In this document: positions 1 to 11,525 of the stretch, piece by piece
Layout of the letters: the number at the start of each line of letters is the position of its first letter
How positions within the stretch are numbered: the first letter of the stretch is position 1
NCBI GenBank assembly: GCA_032164245.1
Contig: JAVMKO010000002.1
Span: 58,003,840 to 58,067,839 of the forward strand
DNA from: Sternotherus odoratus
Taxonomy: Eukaryota; Chordata; Testudines; Kinosternidae
DNA: 64,000 nucleotides
Reading direction: 5' to 3'
Program-made: the position numbers and the translations under genes
Notes under the pieces: generated by a model
The model's database searches: none
Seen by the model: only the letters and a program-made list of their open reading frames with translations
What the model was told of the DNA's origin: nothing

Positions 1-67
1 ATATATATATACACACACACACACATATACACATACATACACACACACAAACACACACATATACACA
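1..67. repeat. (TA)n/(CA)n microsatellite
   Basis: The window opens with alternating TA dinucleotides that pass into CA repeats with occasional TACA variants, ending at about position 67. This is a simple-sequence repeat with no coding content. Its left edge lies outside the window. Confidence 0.95.
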
Positions 68-104
68 CTCTGAATTAATTCTTCCAACACCAGAGTAAGA
101 TATT

Positions 105-200
105 ATCATCATCCCCATTTTGCAGCTGAGGTACAGCACAAAAAGGTTAAGTAACTTGCCAATTATCTACCTTTTCTAAGAATAATTCAGGAAGTGCATG
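105..200 (-). repeat. MIR/CORE-SINE fragment
   Basis: The stretch reads as the reverse complement of the conserved MIR body: CCCATTTTGCAGCTGAGG, then a run resembling GAGGTTAAGTAACTTGCC. It is an old, diverged tRNA-derived SINE relic on the minus strand. The identification rests on recalled consensus motifs only. Confidence 0.6.
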
Positions 201-830
201 GAAAAGTCCTGATTAACACTGAACAAAGTTATTACAGCAGCTTACTCTTGTGAGCACAGCTTCCCTGTTCCCAATAAAGAAAGCGGTGAGAATACCATAC
301 TGGACCCATTCTTCACTCCTATTATTTGGAGAGCCACCTTATTTTATCCCAAAAGCCCAGCCTCTGGAAATCCTTTATAATCTAGGAATGTCAGCTTTCT
401 ATAGCTAGCTCACTAGTTAGTCTGCCAAACTGATAGTACAGAGCTCAGACTTTTGTATCATGAAATCCTAGGATTGGCAACAGTACAAGTCTGGAACTGG
501 AAAATGCTCTAGGATTCTGTCAGAACCCCACTGTTACATTTCCTAGTGTGCATCTACCCAACATTTAATATAACTTTCCTTATAAATAAAAATACCCGTA
601 GGACTGTTTTCCCCCCCTCTCATACAAACAGCATTCCTGAGAGTCCTCTCCAGATATCCTGGGAAATGCTTTCTCCAGCAAGTCAGAGAATGATGTGATG
701 CCTTTGAGTAGTGACTCATGGAACTTCCAGGGTCTGGTTAAAGTGCAGTGTGTTTATTTCTGAAATATCAGTGCATGCTTGTAAAATTTCACTGGCTTGT
801 TGCCTTGTGCTGTCTGTACCCCATCCTTTG
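201..830. other. unique AT-rich DNA, no gene seen
   Basis: I recognise no repeat, RNA gene or coding exon here. Open frames are short and shadowed on both strands. Confidence 0.6.
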
Positions 831-944
831 GAGGCAAGGCCCATTTTTCAGTTCCATGTTTGTACAGCTCCTAGCACAAAGGGGTCCTGCTCCATAACTG
901 GAGCTCCTAGGGCTATCACAATACAAATAATACTAATAATAAAT
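831..944 (+). repeat. L2-like LINE/SINE 3' tail with (AAT)n end
   Basis: The sequence contains the characteristic run GTACAGCTCCTAGCACAA, then GGGGTCCTG and GGAGCTCCTAGGGCTA, and ends in an AAT-rich tail. This matches the 3' end of the ancient L2-type elements and their SINE partners in reptile genomes. The same family occurs on the minus strand at 18052-18168 and 21535-21655. It is non-coding. Confidence 0.6.
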
Positions 945-1254
945 GTATCACTGGAACTGCATTTTCTCTTTAAGTCACTAATGAAGTCAACCCCACCCCT
1001 GTAGGTCACCTCCCATCCAAGATGTGTGTTTATTAGCACTTCCCCACTCTGGTATAGTGTTTAAATGATTCATGGGCTGCTGTGTTAAGCATCCTATAGT
1101 CTTTGTAAAGTCACATTCATGAATTATAAGAATCCAGCTAAACCCACAAGTAAGAATTCACTGGTGATTGCCTGTACTCTCTCTGATCCACATCCTCTCT
1201 GTCCCTAGGGGAGTGTGCACAATGTAAAGGTGAATGTACATACATGTTCCAGGA

Positions 1255-4200
1255 AGGAGGAAAACTAAGCAGAGATGGGGCCCACCTATCGAATAAGGGG
1301 ATGAGCATATTTGGATATAGACTGGTTAACCTAGTGAGGAGGACTTTAAACTAGGTTCAAGGTAGCAGGTGACCAAACCCCACAGGTAAGTCAAGAACAT
1401 GGAGACCTGGAAGAAGGTTTGGAATTTAGAGGAAGCATGGGCTGGGATAAAGAAGAGACAAGACAGAACTGGGGATGGGGGAAAAGCAAATCAGTATCTT
1501 AGATATCTGTATACTAATGTTAGAAGTATAGGGAAAAAGCAGGAAGAAATCAAAATGCTGGTAAATAAACACAACTATGACATAGTTGGCATCACAGAGA
1601 CCAGGTGGGATAATACGCATGACTGGAACATTGGTCTAGGAAGGTACAGCTTGCTCAGGAAGGACAGGCATTGAAAAAAAGGGAGGAGGTGTTGCCTTAT
1701 ATATGTATATATACCGTATTTTTCGTCCCATAGGACGCTCCGGCGTATAAGACGCCCCCGCGTTTTCGGACAAAAAAAAAAAAAAAAGCGCCGCTTTTTT
1801 CGCGCCGCTCTCCCGTCCCCGCCGCGCGGGCGGGCTGCTGGGAGCGGCGCGAAAAAAGCGGCACTTTTTTTTTTTTTTTTGGTCCGGCTGATATTCGGCG
1901 TATAAGATGCCCCCCCTAATATTGAAAGTATTTTTGGGGGTTAAAAAGGCGTCTTATACGCCGAAAAATACGGTAGGTATATACTTGGACTGAGGTTGAG
2001 ATGGATAGACTTGTTTAAAGTCTCTGGGTAAGGATAAAAGGGGTTAAAAAAACAGGGTGATGTAATGGCAGGGCTCTACTACAGACTACCTAATCAGGAA
2101 AAAGAGGTGGATGAGGCTTTTTTAAAACAACTAACAAAATCATCCAAAGCACAGGACTTGGTGGTGATGGGGGACTTCAACTACACAAGCATCTGTTGGG
2201 GAAATAACACAGCAGAACACAGATTATCCAGTAAATTCTTGGAATTTATTGGAGAGCATTTTTTTATTTCAAAAGGTGGAGAAAGCTATTAGTGGAGAGG
2301 CTGTTCTAGATTTGATTTTGACAAAGAGGAAAGAACTGGCTGAGAATTTGAAAGTGGAAGGCAGCTTGAGCGAAAGTGATCATGAAATTATAGAGTTCAT
2401 GATTCTAAGGAATGGTAAGAGGGAGAACAGCAAAATAAAGATAATGGATTTCAAGAAGGCAAACTTTAGCAAACTCAAGGAGTTAGTAGGTAAGATCCCA
2501 TGGGAAGGAAGTCTAAGGGAAAAACAATTGAAGACAGCTGGCAGTTTTTAAGAGACATTAATTAAGGGCACAAGAGCAAACTATCCCACTGCCTAGGAAA
2601 GATAGGAAGTATGACGAGAGACCACCTTTGCTTACCCAGGAGATCTTCAATGATCTAAAAATAAAAAAAGAGTCCTACAAAGAGTGGAAACTAGGTCAAA
2701 TTACAAAGGATGACTACAAACAGATAACACAAATATGTAAGGACAAAATTAGAAAGGCCAAGGTACAAAACGAAATCAAACTAGCTAGAGACAAAAAGGG
2801 TAACAAGAAAACATACTACAAATACATTAGAAGCAAGAGGAAGACCAAGGACAGGGTTGGACCATTACTCAATGAAGAAGGGTGTAAACTATAACAGAAA
2901 ATGTGGAAATGGCAAAAGTGCTTAATGACTTCTTGGTGAAAATTGAAACAAAGAAGGTTGGTGGTCATTGGACACCTAACATAGTGAATACCAGTGAAAA
3001 TTAGGTAGGATCAGAAGAGGCTAAAATGGGTTGGGGGGGTTAAAAATTACTTAGACAAATAGGATGTCTTCAAATCACCAGGGCCTGATTAAATGCATCC
3101 TAGATAACTCAAGGAGCTAACTGAGGAGATATTTGAACCATTAACAATTATTTTTGAAAAGTCATGGAAGATGAGAGAGATTCCAGATGACTAGAAAAGG
3201 GAAAATATAGTGACCATCTATAAAAAGGGAAATAAGGACAACCAAGGGAATTGCACACCAGTCAGCTTAATTTATGTACCTGGAAAGATAATGGAGCAAA
3301 TAATTTAGCAATCAATTTGCAAACATCTAGAACATAATAAGGTAATAAGTAACCGTCAGCATGGATTTGTCAAGAACAAATCACACCAAATCAACCTGGT
3401 AGCCTTCTTTGACAGGGTAACAAGTCTTGTGGAGAAGCAGTAGACATGGTATATATCTTGACTTTAGTAAAGCTTTTGATACGGTCTTGCATGACCTTCT
3501 CAGAAACAAATTAGGGAAATGCAACCTAGATGGAGATACTATAAGGTGGATGCAAAATTGTTTGGAAAACTATTCCCAGAGAGTAGTTATCAGTGGTTCA
3601 CAGTCATGCTGGAAGGACATAATGAGTGGGGTTCCGCAGAGATCAGTTCTGTGTCCGGTTCTGTTCAATATCTTCATCAATGATTTAGATAATGACATAG
3701 AGCATATATTTATAAAATTTGCAGGTATCAAGCTGGAGGGGTTGCAAGTACTTTGGGGGATAGGATTAAAATTCAAAATGATCTGAACAAACTGGAGAAA
3801 TGGTCTGAAGCAAATAGGATGAAATTCAATACAGACAAATGCAAAGTACTCCATTTAGGAAGAAACAATCAATTGCACACATACAAAATGGGAAATAAAG
3901 GAGTACGGGGGAAGGAATTTGGGTGTTGTAGCGGATCACAAGCTAAATATGAGTCAACAGTGTAACACTGTTGCAAAAAAAGCAAACCTCATTCTGGGAT
4001 GTATTATCAGGAGTGTTGTAAGCAAGACATGAGAAGTAACACTTCCGCTCTACTCTACGCTAATTAGGCCTCGACTGGAGTATTGTGTCCAGTTCTGAGC
4101 ACCCCATTTCAGGAAAGATATGGACAAAAAAGAGAAGACCGAGAAGCGACATGATAACAGTTTTCAAGTTTGTAAAAGGTTGTTACAAGGAGGAGGGAGA

Positions 4201-4485
4201 AAATTTGTTTTTCTGAACTTCTGAGGATAGGACAAGAAGCAATGAGCTTAAATTGCAGCAAGGCAGGTTTAGGTTGGACATTAGGAAAAACTCTAACTGT
4301 CAGAGTGGTTAAACACTGGTATAAATTGTTTAAGGAGGTTGTGTATCTCCACCATTGGAGGTTTTTAAGAGCAGGCTAGACAAACACCTGTCAAGAATGG
4401 TCTAGATAATACTTAGTCCCACCATGAGTGCAGGGGACTGGAACTAGATGACCTCTCGAATCCCTTCCAGTTCTATGATTCTATG
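1255..4485 (+). mobile_element. degenerate, nearly full-length CR1 LINE
   Basis: This is a broken CR1 non-LTR retrotransposon in sense orientation. It begins with CR1 5' sequence including AACCTAGTGAGGAGGACTTTAAACTAGG near 1328. Endonuclease relics follow: YTNVRSIGKKQEEI and DIVGITETRWD at about 1500-1670, then [17 protein letters not shown] and VVMGDFN at 2065-2220. The reverse-transcriptase relic includes YLDFSKAFDTVLHD (about 3445-3500) and GVPQRSVLCPVLFNIFINDL (about 3630-3690). The expected FADD catalytic motif is not seen; the frame reads FAGIKL instead. CR1 thumb/C-terminal sequence follows ([23 protein letters not shown]). The 3' end is a TTCTATGATTCTATG tail. Several frameshifts and stops break the ORF, and a MITE interrupts the endonuclease region at 1714-1973, so the copy cannot be active. 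Confidence 0.9.
1714..1973. mobile_element. TA-flanked MITE inside the CR1, long hairpin-forming
   Basis: A 260-bp non-autonomous DNA element has terminal inverted repeats CCGTATTTTTCG / CGAAAAATACGG and is flanked by TA on both sides (1712-1713 and 1974-1975), which suggests the Tc1/mariner superfamily. CGGCGTATAAGACGCC recurs in inverted form next to the right end. The centre is a near-perfect inverted repeat: A16 plus a 23-nt GC-rich arm (1772-1810) against its complement plus T16 (1842-1880). The element splits the CR1 endonuclease relic just after the GGVALY-type codons, so it inserted after the CR1. Confidence 0.85.
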
Positions 4486-6644
4486 TGCATGGGCTGTGGA
4501 GCAGGAAGGTTCAGGGAGCCATCACACAATCTATGTAAGGCCCAGGCATGATGCTCCAACGGAGATAAGATGGAGGTAGCACTTTGGCCACAGTGGCCTA
4601 TTCACTGCGAGCAGAGCGGCACAGCTGGGGTAACAAGCTGCGCCCCTTGAGAGGTTCAAATAGTGGGTGTACTCACCAAGTGCAGTTGGGAATTCCTGAG
4701 ATATTTCACCTCCCAGGGCCTGGTGAAGGGGGTGTGCATAGCTCTGAGGGTATATCCCTCCCAGCTCTGATTGGGGTTTTAGCCCAAACCCCCCTACTAT
4801 CCACACAGAAAACCTTCTGAGAGCTGTTTGCAGGTTCTCCAAGCCCAGGCTAGCTTACCTGGCTGGGGTTGTGGGTTAGAACCTGGACTCCATTTTCAGT
4901 AAGGCTCAAACCTACACACTTTGTAGTGAAGATGGAGGCAAAAAAACTTGAGTGCTGATAGTCTTCCCACTCCACCCCGGGTCCTGACAAGTTCTCCCTC
5001 GACTGACAGGGGAGAATTCTAGCACATATCAGCACAAAGAACCATAGGATACACCTCCAAAATATACCCTGGTGAGTGATGTAGGGAGAGCTTTGCTTGC
5101 ACCTGGGCTAGGCTAATCTGGATTCTCAGACCTTGGCTAACTGCGGTGAAGCCATCCCCAATGCTGCCTGAATTCGAGACTCTGTCTACAAGGTACAACT
5201 CAGCCATTTTTCATCATTCACCGTCATTAATTTATTCAGCCCCAAAAGTCGTGCTAGACACCGATGCCCTGGAGCGCACTCCTGGCACTCCGTTGCCAGA
5301 GAAGCACAGTGTATATAAGACCCAAAAAGTTTTGGGAGCTGTTTACTGTGAATTCTTTAGACAAACAAGAAGCATATAAAAATGAAAGCTGCTACATGGC
5401 GGGCAGGAGTAAAGATGCACAATCTTACCTGGGGTGGTCCAACTGGTGCGCAAGGACCAGATTCTGTCCAGCCCTCAAATGATTTTCAGCTGTGTTGGAA
5501 CCTGCACCAGTACATGGTGCAGCCTGCAGAGTGTAAAGGGGGGAGCTGGTAACATGCGGCTCCATGAGCCATCTGTGCCCCTGCTCCTTATGGAAAACCC
5601 TGGCATCTGGGATGTGGGTCCCTCCCTACAGCTGCCCCACTCAGAGTGGGGGACGGATGACGGCTCGGATAAGTGCCACTACATCCAGTCCCCTCTCAGC
5701 CCACACCAGCAGGACTCTGGCAGGTGCTTCCCTGTTAGGCAGGGATGCAGCACCCAGGCCATTACTTCCTGTGGGGAAGCAAGTCCCTCATTATGGGACT
5801 GCCTGCACTGCTGTATCAGCACGGACAGGAGGGAAGGCGGTGGCTGCTCAGTCTCTGCAGCCTCAGAGCTGGCCAAGGGCGGTGATGCAAGACTGTGTCT
5901 TCCACCCCCATCTTCCCTTATGGTCCATGCAGTTGGTACCCCCTTCCCCAAGGCAACGAGGTAGCAGGGGGGCAGAGAGACTCTTTACCACTATACAGGC
6001 CAAAGGGTCTGAGCACACCCACCAACTGTAGTGAGACTGCTGCTGCCAGCATCTATTCCCTGAGTCCAGAGGGGGAGAGGCATGCGCGCCATTGAACAAT
6101 TTTCGAGAGGAGGGGCCTGCCTTGAGAGGTTACTGAGGTTCAAGTCAGAGGTGAGCTATTCTCTAATTTAATGTACTAATTCTTAACCCCACTGATGCCT
6201 TAACAACTAAATCCTCAAAAAAGGATCTAAAGTCTGGAACTGTATTTCTGTACATGGGCTGTGACAATGCCGCAAAACTAGCATCTGTCCCACAGTATGT
6301 AGAGATTAGACCACCCAGATAGTCCAATAAATAAAATACAAAGCAAGGAAAACTGGGATGCAGGGGAGGGGGCTACCCCTTTACCACAGAGCCCTGAAGA
6401 GATCACAAACCTGACTCGGATCATGTCCTGTTAGTGATTCACGCAGAAAACTTTACCATTCACCTGAATAGCTATTTAAAAGTTAGTGAAAAGTGCCATC
6501 GCTGCCTGAACAATTACAGCAAAAGACACTGGGAAAAGGTCTTAGTGGAAGTTTTTCTAAATATAATCTGTAAATCAATGTACACATTCTGCAAGGGAAA
6601 TGCTTCGGGGCTGCTCACAGATGTTACACAAATGTAAATGTCCT
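4486..6644. other. no recognised gene; moderately GC-rich 5.4-6.1 kb
   Basis: Several long open frames overlap on both strands at 5434-6099. This is expected in GC-rich random sequence. None shows a recognisable domain, a consistent frame or splice context. I see no repeat I can name. Confidence 0.5.
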
Positions 6645-6647
6645 TTA

Positions 6648-6746
6648 AACTTAGATTTCACTTACATTAGCACGACCCCACTGACTTCAAGACAGTTTGC
6701 AGTGGTGTTAAATTGGTGTGAGTAGAGATCAGAATCAGGTCTGAAA
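6648..6746. repeat. foldback-type interspersed repeat
   Basis: The sequence resembles the reptile foldback family whose arms read as GTGTAA(A)TTGGTGTGAGTGAGATCAGAATCAGG around a core like CCCACTGACTTCAA. The copy is diverged and its ends are not precise. Related copies lie at 9833-9948, 34722-34795 and 41550-41655. Confidence 0.4.
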
Positions 6747-7321
6747 ATCACTGTCCTTGCTGAAATGCTGAAAATAAGTCCGACCGTAAAACAAAATTTA
6801 ATTATGTCTCTGCAGGAAGGAACATATCCAGAACGATCATGAAGTTGGTTGTAATCAATGACCTCTTCTGAAATACCTTGAACTCTTTCTTTTGTTGGTG
6901 GGACCTTCTAAAAGTGTACTAGGAGCCATACGATTCTGGCTTGTACCCATTTTAAACAGTGCTTATCGCCCACTGCTACAAATTGTTATCAGATGACCCT
7001 GTGCTCATACACAAACATAACCACTATCAGGCACAGACAGGCCATAATCTGGCAATAACTTTAGAAAACAGAAACAAACACAATGTTTAGGGAATATTAA
7101 TAAACTCAAGGAATTCTGGCACAGAATAAGATTACAAACAAGCATTCAGAGTGGAGTACAGTAGGACATGATAAAAGAGCATATGAACTTCAAACCTAGC
7201 CCTGATTGCAGGATATTAAGGCTTTTTTAAAAATGCTCTGAAGTCCTAGGTTTTGCAAATAGTTAGCTCTGTATTGTTATAGGACTTGTCACTTTAACAT
7301 GCCTAATGAGTCATTACATGC
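6747..7321. other. unique AT-rich DNA
   Basis: No gene, RNA or clear repeat is visible. Confidence 0.5.
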
Positions 7322-7465
7322 AGTGTTGTTGTAGCCGAATTGGCCCAGGATATCTGAGAGACAAAATGAAGAAGAGTTCTGTGTAAGCGTGGAAGTTGAA
7401 CTCACTCACCGATCGAAATTGTTCCAATAAAAAATATTACTTTATCCATCTTTTCTCTATAGAGT
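7322..7465 (+). repeat. old interspersed repeat (GTTGTAGCCGAATTGG family)
   Basis: The copy starts with TGTTGTAGCCGAATTGGCCC, followed by AGGATATCTGAGAGACAAA, and has CCAATAAAAAATATTAC downstream. This order resembles a reptile repeat in which a TGTAGCCGTGTTGG head is followed by a TATTGGACCAAC-like motif. It is diverged, and I cannot assign a class or exact ends. Confidence 0.4.
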
Positions 7466-7864
7466 TATCACAGATCTTTGTGGAAATCAGTGTTGTTTTC
7501 TATATGCTTTCCTTTCCCTGTTTTGGAGGAAAATAAGATTTACAAGAAAGGCTGTTATACCAGATATCAATCAGAGCAACAAGCTTCACTGCATAGATAG
7601 ACTTTAAAAGTGTGAGTCAGGTTTTTAAGAGCAATCAGCTACCATTTAGGCTCCTAAGTGAAGTAATCATGTTTTCCGAAGCAGACAGCATTCAGCAGCT
7701 CCTGCTGTTATTAACAAGGACTGAGAATTTCATCAGGTCCTAAAGGACGTGGAACGGGAAGATTATAAGGTTTCTTATTATAGTGATTCTCTCCCATAAG
7801 GATGCCACTCCTGTGCAAAGGATGCTTATGTAGGTCCTAGTCCTGCACATGAAGTCACTGGGAG
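7466..7864. other. unique sequence
   Basis: Nothing recognisable. Confidence 0.5.
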
Positions 7865-7867
7865 ACT

Positions 7868-7975
7868 TGCCATTCACAGTAAATTGGGGATTATGCTACT
7901 CTATCTCACAGGCATGTTGTGAGAATAAAATCCATTAATGATCATGATGCAGTCAAATACAATACAGTGATTGGG
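7868..7975 (+). repeat. MIR-like SINE 3' half
   Basis: AGTAAATTGGGGATTATGCTACTCTATCTCACAGGCATGTTGTGAGAATAAAA follows the order of the MIR 3' half (AAAATGGGGATAAT, CTCATAGG, GTTGTGAGGATTAAA). It is an ancient non-coding relic on the plus strand. Confidence 0.55.
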
Positions 7976-9377
7976 TCAATATCTGGATAGACAGATCAGA
8001 ACAGAGATCCTAACGCTGTAGCTGTTCTGTGCTAAAAAAACAAGACCCCAGGAAACTATAAGGAACTTTTGAATAAATCAATCAATTGCCTGTCTCAGAA
8101 AAGTGTATTTTTGCTATATGTACAATATAAAGACAGTAAAGCAATGTTCATTTAGGACTATAGTGAAGTGGGCTGGACCTAGCACACAACAATTTGTTAC
8201 TTCCCCTCATGCCCGCTCAGCTCCACTGGCCAGTGTGGTGCTAGACCCAAACCATGGCTCTGCCCACTCCCAACTGTTCTCTACCTACACGCTTGGAAGT
8301 GCTAACCATGCTCCCCTCTTCTCACACTGCCTCCAGAGACAAGGACCAGTGAGCCCTAATGTAGCTATGCCACTGGACCAATAAGATGTTGTCATGCTAG
8401 GGCCAGGCATGTTCCGGACCTTACAGAGCAGATGACAGCAGCAGTTACTGAAGTGTTTTGAAGTCCCTTTCCTTCATTCTTTTAGATCAAAGCGGATATC
8501 AGATTCATTTTAAATGAACACAATCAAAATCCAGAAACCTTGCTTGGCAAGTGTATCTGGCACATTAGTAAGGACTTAGGAATTAAGTTTAACGAATATG
8601 GAAGTAAGTAGGATTCTACTTAAATCATGCAAGTCTTTCTAACCATATCCTTTGACTTGATGCAAGGGCTCCTGGAAAGCTTCAGGCTTTGACATTTTAG
8701 AGATAAGCTTATTTTATAGAGCATAGAATATTTGAAGTCACACAGTACCATTTTAATTGAAATTTCAGTCATATTCTAGTCTTATCAGAAGAGTTGAATA
8801 GTTCATCTGTCCAAAGTAGCCAGATACTATCACTGATTCAGAAATGTAAAGATCAGTTTAACCTTGGAGAACCCATGCTATGCTCTTCCCCTGAAAACCT
8901 CATCATCGCCATGATGTCATTAATTATGGTATTCCAACTGACTAATCAGGATGTAGGCCATGCTGAAGTTGGCTGGTGTTATGACTCCAGAATGTTATCT
9001 TTTTCTGGTAGAAAGAAATTCTCATGTGGGAGTTCTTTCTCTAGCAAATTGAAGCGAGGTGGAGATACTCATTTGCTTGATCACACAAACTGGTAGCCTG
9101 AACTCATTCTTAGATTATGAAATGAATCCACTTACCTCTTCTTATTACTATTTAATATTTCTATTAAAGTAGCACTCAGAAAGATGGTGGAGAACAGGGA
9201 TATGGTCACATAATGATATCCTTTAAAAAACCAAAACAGGAAACAGGATAGCCAAACTCAAGTGTTCAAAAATCATGAATCAGGACTCAAAGATAATTTG
9301 ATTGACTTCAGTATCCTGAGACTTTAGATAACAAATTTGGGAATATTTTTATTTACCTTTAACTTTCACATTAGCAG
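7976..9377. other. unique sequence, no gene seen
   Basis: ORFs at 8103-8384 and 8794-9096 are short, lack recognisable motifs and have no splice support. I see no repeats with definable ends. Confidence 0.5.
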
Positions 9378-9382
9378 AAAGT

Positions 9383-9492
9383 CAGCATTTTTAAAAGTTG
9401 CCACTGACTTAGCTGTCTTAGGTTAGGTGTATCAAAACTGGTCACAAAAAAATTTGATACCCAAAACCAGTGGCTACTTTTGAAAATGTGGA
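9383..9492. mobile_element. short foldback (MITE-like) element
   Basis: Inverted arms AGCATTTTTAAAAGTTGCCACTGAC (near 9384) and CCAGTGGCTACTTTTGAAAATGTGG (ending near 9491) enclose an inner inverted pair, GTATCAAA / TTTGATAC. The arms are about 80 percent complementary, consistent with an old, non-autonomous foldback DNA element. I found no target duplication. Confidence 0.5.
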
Positions 9493-9832
9493 TGTTAACT
9501 TTTTGTGCTTCAGTTTCCCCGAACTAGGACCAACCCTGCTTCCCCACCTTTGACAAGCATTTGGGGATAATTTACATTTTATAGCCAGCACCTTTTCATG
9601 CAAAGAATGTTCTCACAAGAATGAAAGATTAAGTTTACCCCATGAGGATTTCAACATTTCAGGAAGCCTGGTTCATTTTTTGGCCACTGAACTATCCCTA
9701 CAGCTTATACAGGAAGCACATTGTCAAGACCTTCTTCACCCTTGCTAGCCCTAAGAGTCTTCAAATGGGGAATTCCAGATCCATTGTACAATATGATTTT
9801 GCTAATGAAGTTTTCTTGAACTAAAAAACAAC

Positions 9833-9948
9833 AGAGCCAAATTCTGCTGTAATTTATATTAGAGTATATCTGGATCAACTCCATGAAGATGAAGGGTTTA
9901 CTCTGGATTTATACTGGCAAAACTGATAATATAATTTGGTCCATAACA
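9833..9948. repeat. foldback-type interspersed repeat
   Basis: The ends GAGCCAAATTCTG and ATAATTTGGTCC are inverted relative to each other. The interior, ATCAACTCCATGAAG with TTACTCTGGATTTATACTGG, matches the layout of the 6648 and 41550 copies. It is diverged. Confidence 0.45.
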
Positions 9949-10199
9949 GCTATATACTAATTATTAGAGATGAGGAATCCCTCTAGCAATGGTAAACTGT
10001 AGGGACTTCTTAAAGAGCATGAGCTTAGACATTATTTTGATTTAAAAAGACAAGTAAAAAATTGAATAGGTCTTTGAGTACTTGTTAGTCTTACACTGAT
10101 CCAATCAAATCAATGGCAAGGCTGATAAGGGATGTAATCAGGAAAGATTTAAAGGATGGCAGCATACTTAATGCCAATCAAAATGATTTCTATGCTAAA

Positions 10200-11525
10200 T
10201 AGAACTCGTCAAACAAACTTGATATAATTTGTTGAGATTACAAGTTTTGCTGAGAAAGGTAACTGTGTTAACATAATAGACTTTGTAAGGCATTTGACGG
10301 CGTCCTGTGTGATATTCTGATAAAAAAAAAATCAGCACTATAAAAAAAATCAATGTAGTTAATATTAAATGGATTAAAATCTGGTTAACTGATAGATCTC
10401 AAAAAGTGATTGGACATGAGGAATCATCATCTTATAGCAGTGTCACTATTGGAGTCCCGTTTCTTGGCCTTGTGCTATCTAATATTTTTACCAATAATCT
10501 GAAAGGAAAGACGTCAAATTATTGTTAGTAAAATTTGAAAATGACACAAAAACTGGAGTGATAAATAATGACGAGGACAGGTCAGTTATACAGACCAATC
10601 TGTATCATTTGGTAAGGTGAGCTCATCTGAACATGTGTTTTACTGCAGCCAAACGGAAGGTCTTACATCTAAGAACAAAGAATATAGGTCACATTTACAA
10701 GATGGGAAGCTATATCTTGAAATGCAGTGACATGGAAAGGGTCTTAGGGCTAATGATAGATATCCAGTTGAACATGTGCTCTCAGTACTGTGCTGTAGCT
10801 AAAAGTGCTAATGGGATCAATGGATACACAAGCATGGGATAATGAAGTCTCTGTATGAGGCATTAGTAAGACCTTTTCTGGAATACTAAGTCCAGTTCTG
10901 GTGCTCACATATCAAAAAGGATGTTGAAAAATTGGAAAGGGTTCAGGATTTAGTTGGAGATTAGTTCTACTTTCAGCAGGGGGTTGGATTAGATGACCTC
11001 CTGAAGTCCCTTCCAACCCTCATATTCTATGATTCTATGAAAGAGCTTCAAGAATGATTTGCATTTTGGAAAACATGTCTTACAACAAGAGATCAAAGAA
11101 GCTCAGTGTAATTTGGTTTGTCCAGAAGAAAGTCAAGAGGTGACCATATCATGGTCTACAAGTAGCTACATGGGGAAATGATTTCTGGTAGGACACAGCT
11201 TTTTCATTTAAGAGAAAAAGTCATAACAAAATCCAATGGTTGGAAGTTGAAGCTAGACAAATTGAATCTAGAAATAAGAGGCAATGTTTTTTTAAGTGAG
11301 GGTAATTGACCATTGGAAAACCTTATCTAGGGCTGTGGTGGATTCCGCATCACTTGAAATCTTTACATCAAGATCGAATGTCTTCCTAAGAGATATGCTA
11401 TTGCTCAAATAGAAGTTGGAGGCTTGACAGAGAAAGTACTGGGTGGGTTTTATGGCCTGTGTGATGCAGGAAGTCAGACTGGAGAATCAGAAGGGTCCCT
11501 TCTGGCTTAAAAGTCTGTGGCATAA
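10200..11525 (+). mobile_element. old CR1/L3-like LINE relic
   Basis: An old CR1-clade LINE in sense orientation. Relics include a degraded ...DFVRHLTAS-type RT segment (about 10280), ITGVPFLGLVLSNIFTNNL-like sequence (about 10450-10500), and a thumb segment NMCFTAAKRKVLHLRTKN (about 10630-10690). Past 10860 the order matches CR1 C-terminal sequence (ALVRPFLEY, then SSSGAHISKRMLKNWKGF). The 3' end is CAGAAGGGTCCCTTCTGGCTTAAAAGTCTGTGG, typical of older CR1/L3-like families without the ATTCTATGA tail. A younger CR1 3' end splits it at 10947-11040. Many stops and frameshifts are present. Confidence 0.75.
10947..11040 (+). mobile_element. 5'-truncated younger CR1 3' end, nested
   Basis: The fragment runs from GATTTAGTTGGAGATTAG through GCAGGGGGTTGGATTAGATGACCTCCTGAAGTCCCTTCCAACCC to a CTATGATTCTATGA tail. 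This is the standard 3' untranslated end of bird/turtle CR1. The older LINE reads continuously across it (GGAAAGGGTTCAG before, AAGAGCTTCAAGAATGATT after), so this is a nested insertion. It is severely 5'-truncated, as is usual for CR1. Confidence 0.85.

Noticed and set aside
5434..6099. 176- and 155-codon frames as a gene
   Set aside because: Plus and minus frames overlap in a GC-richer stretch. No domain, repeat pattern or splice site supports any of them.
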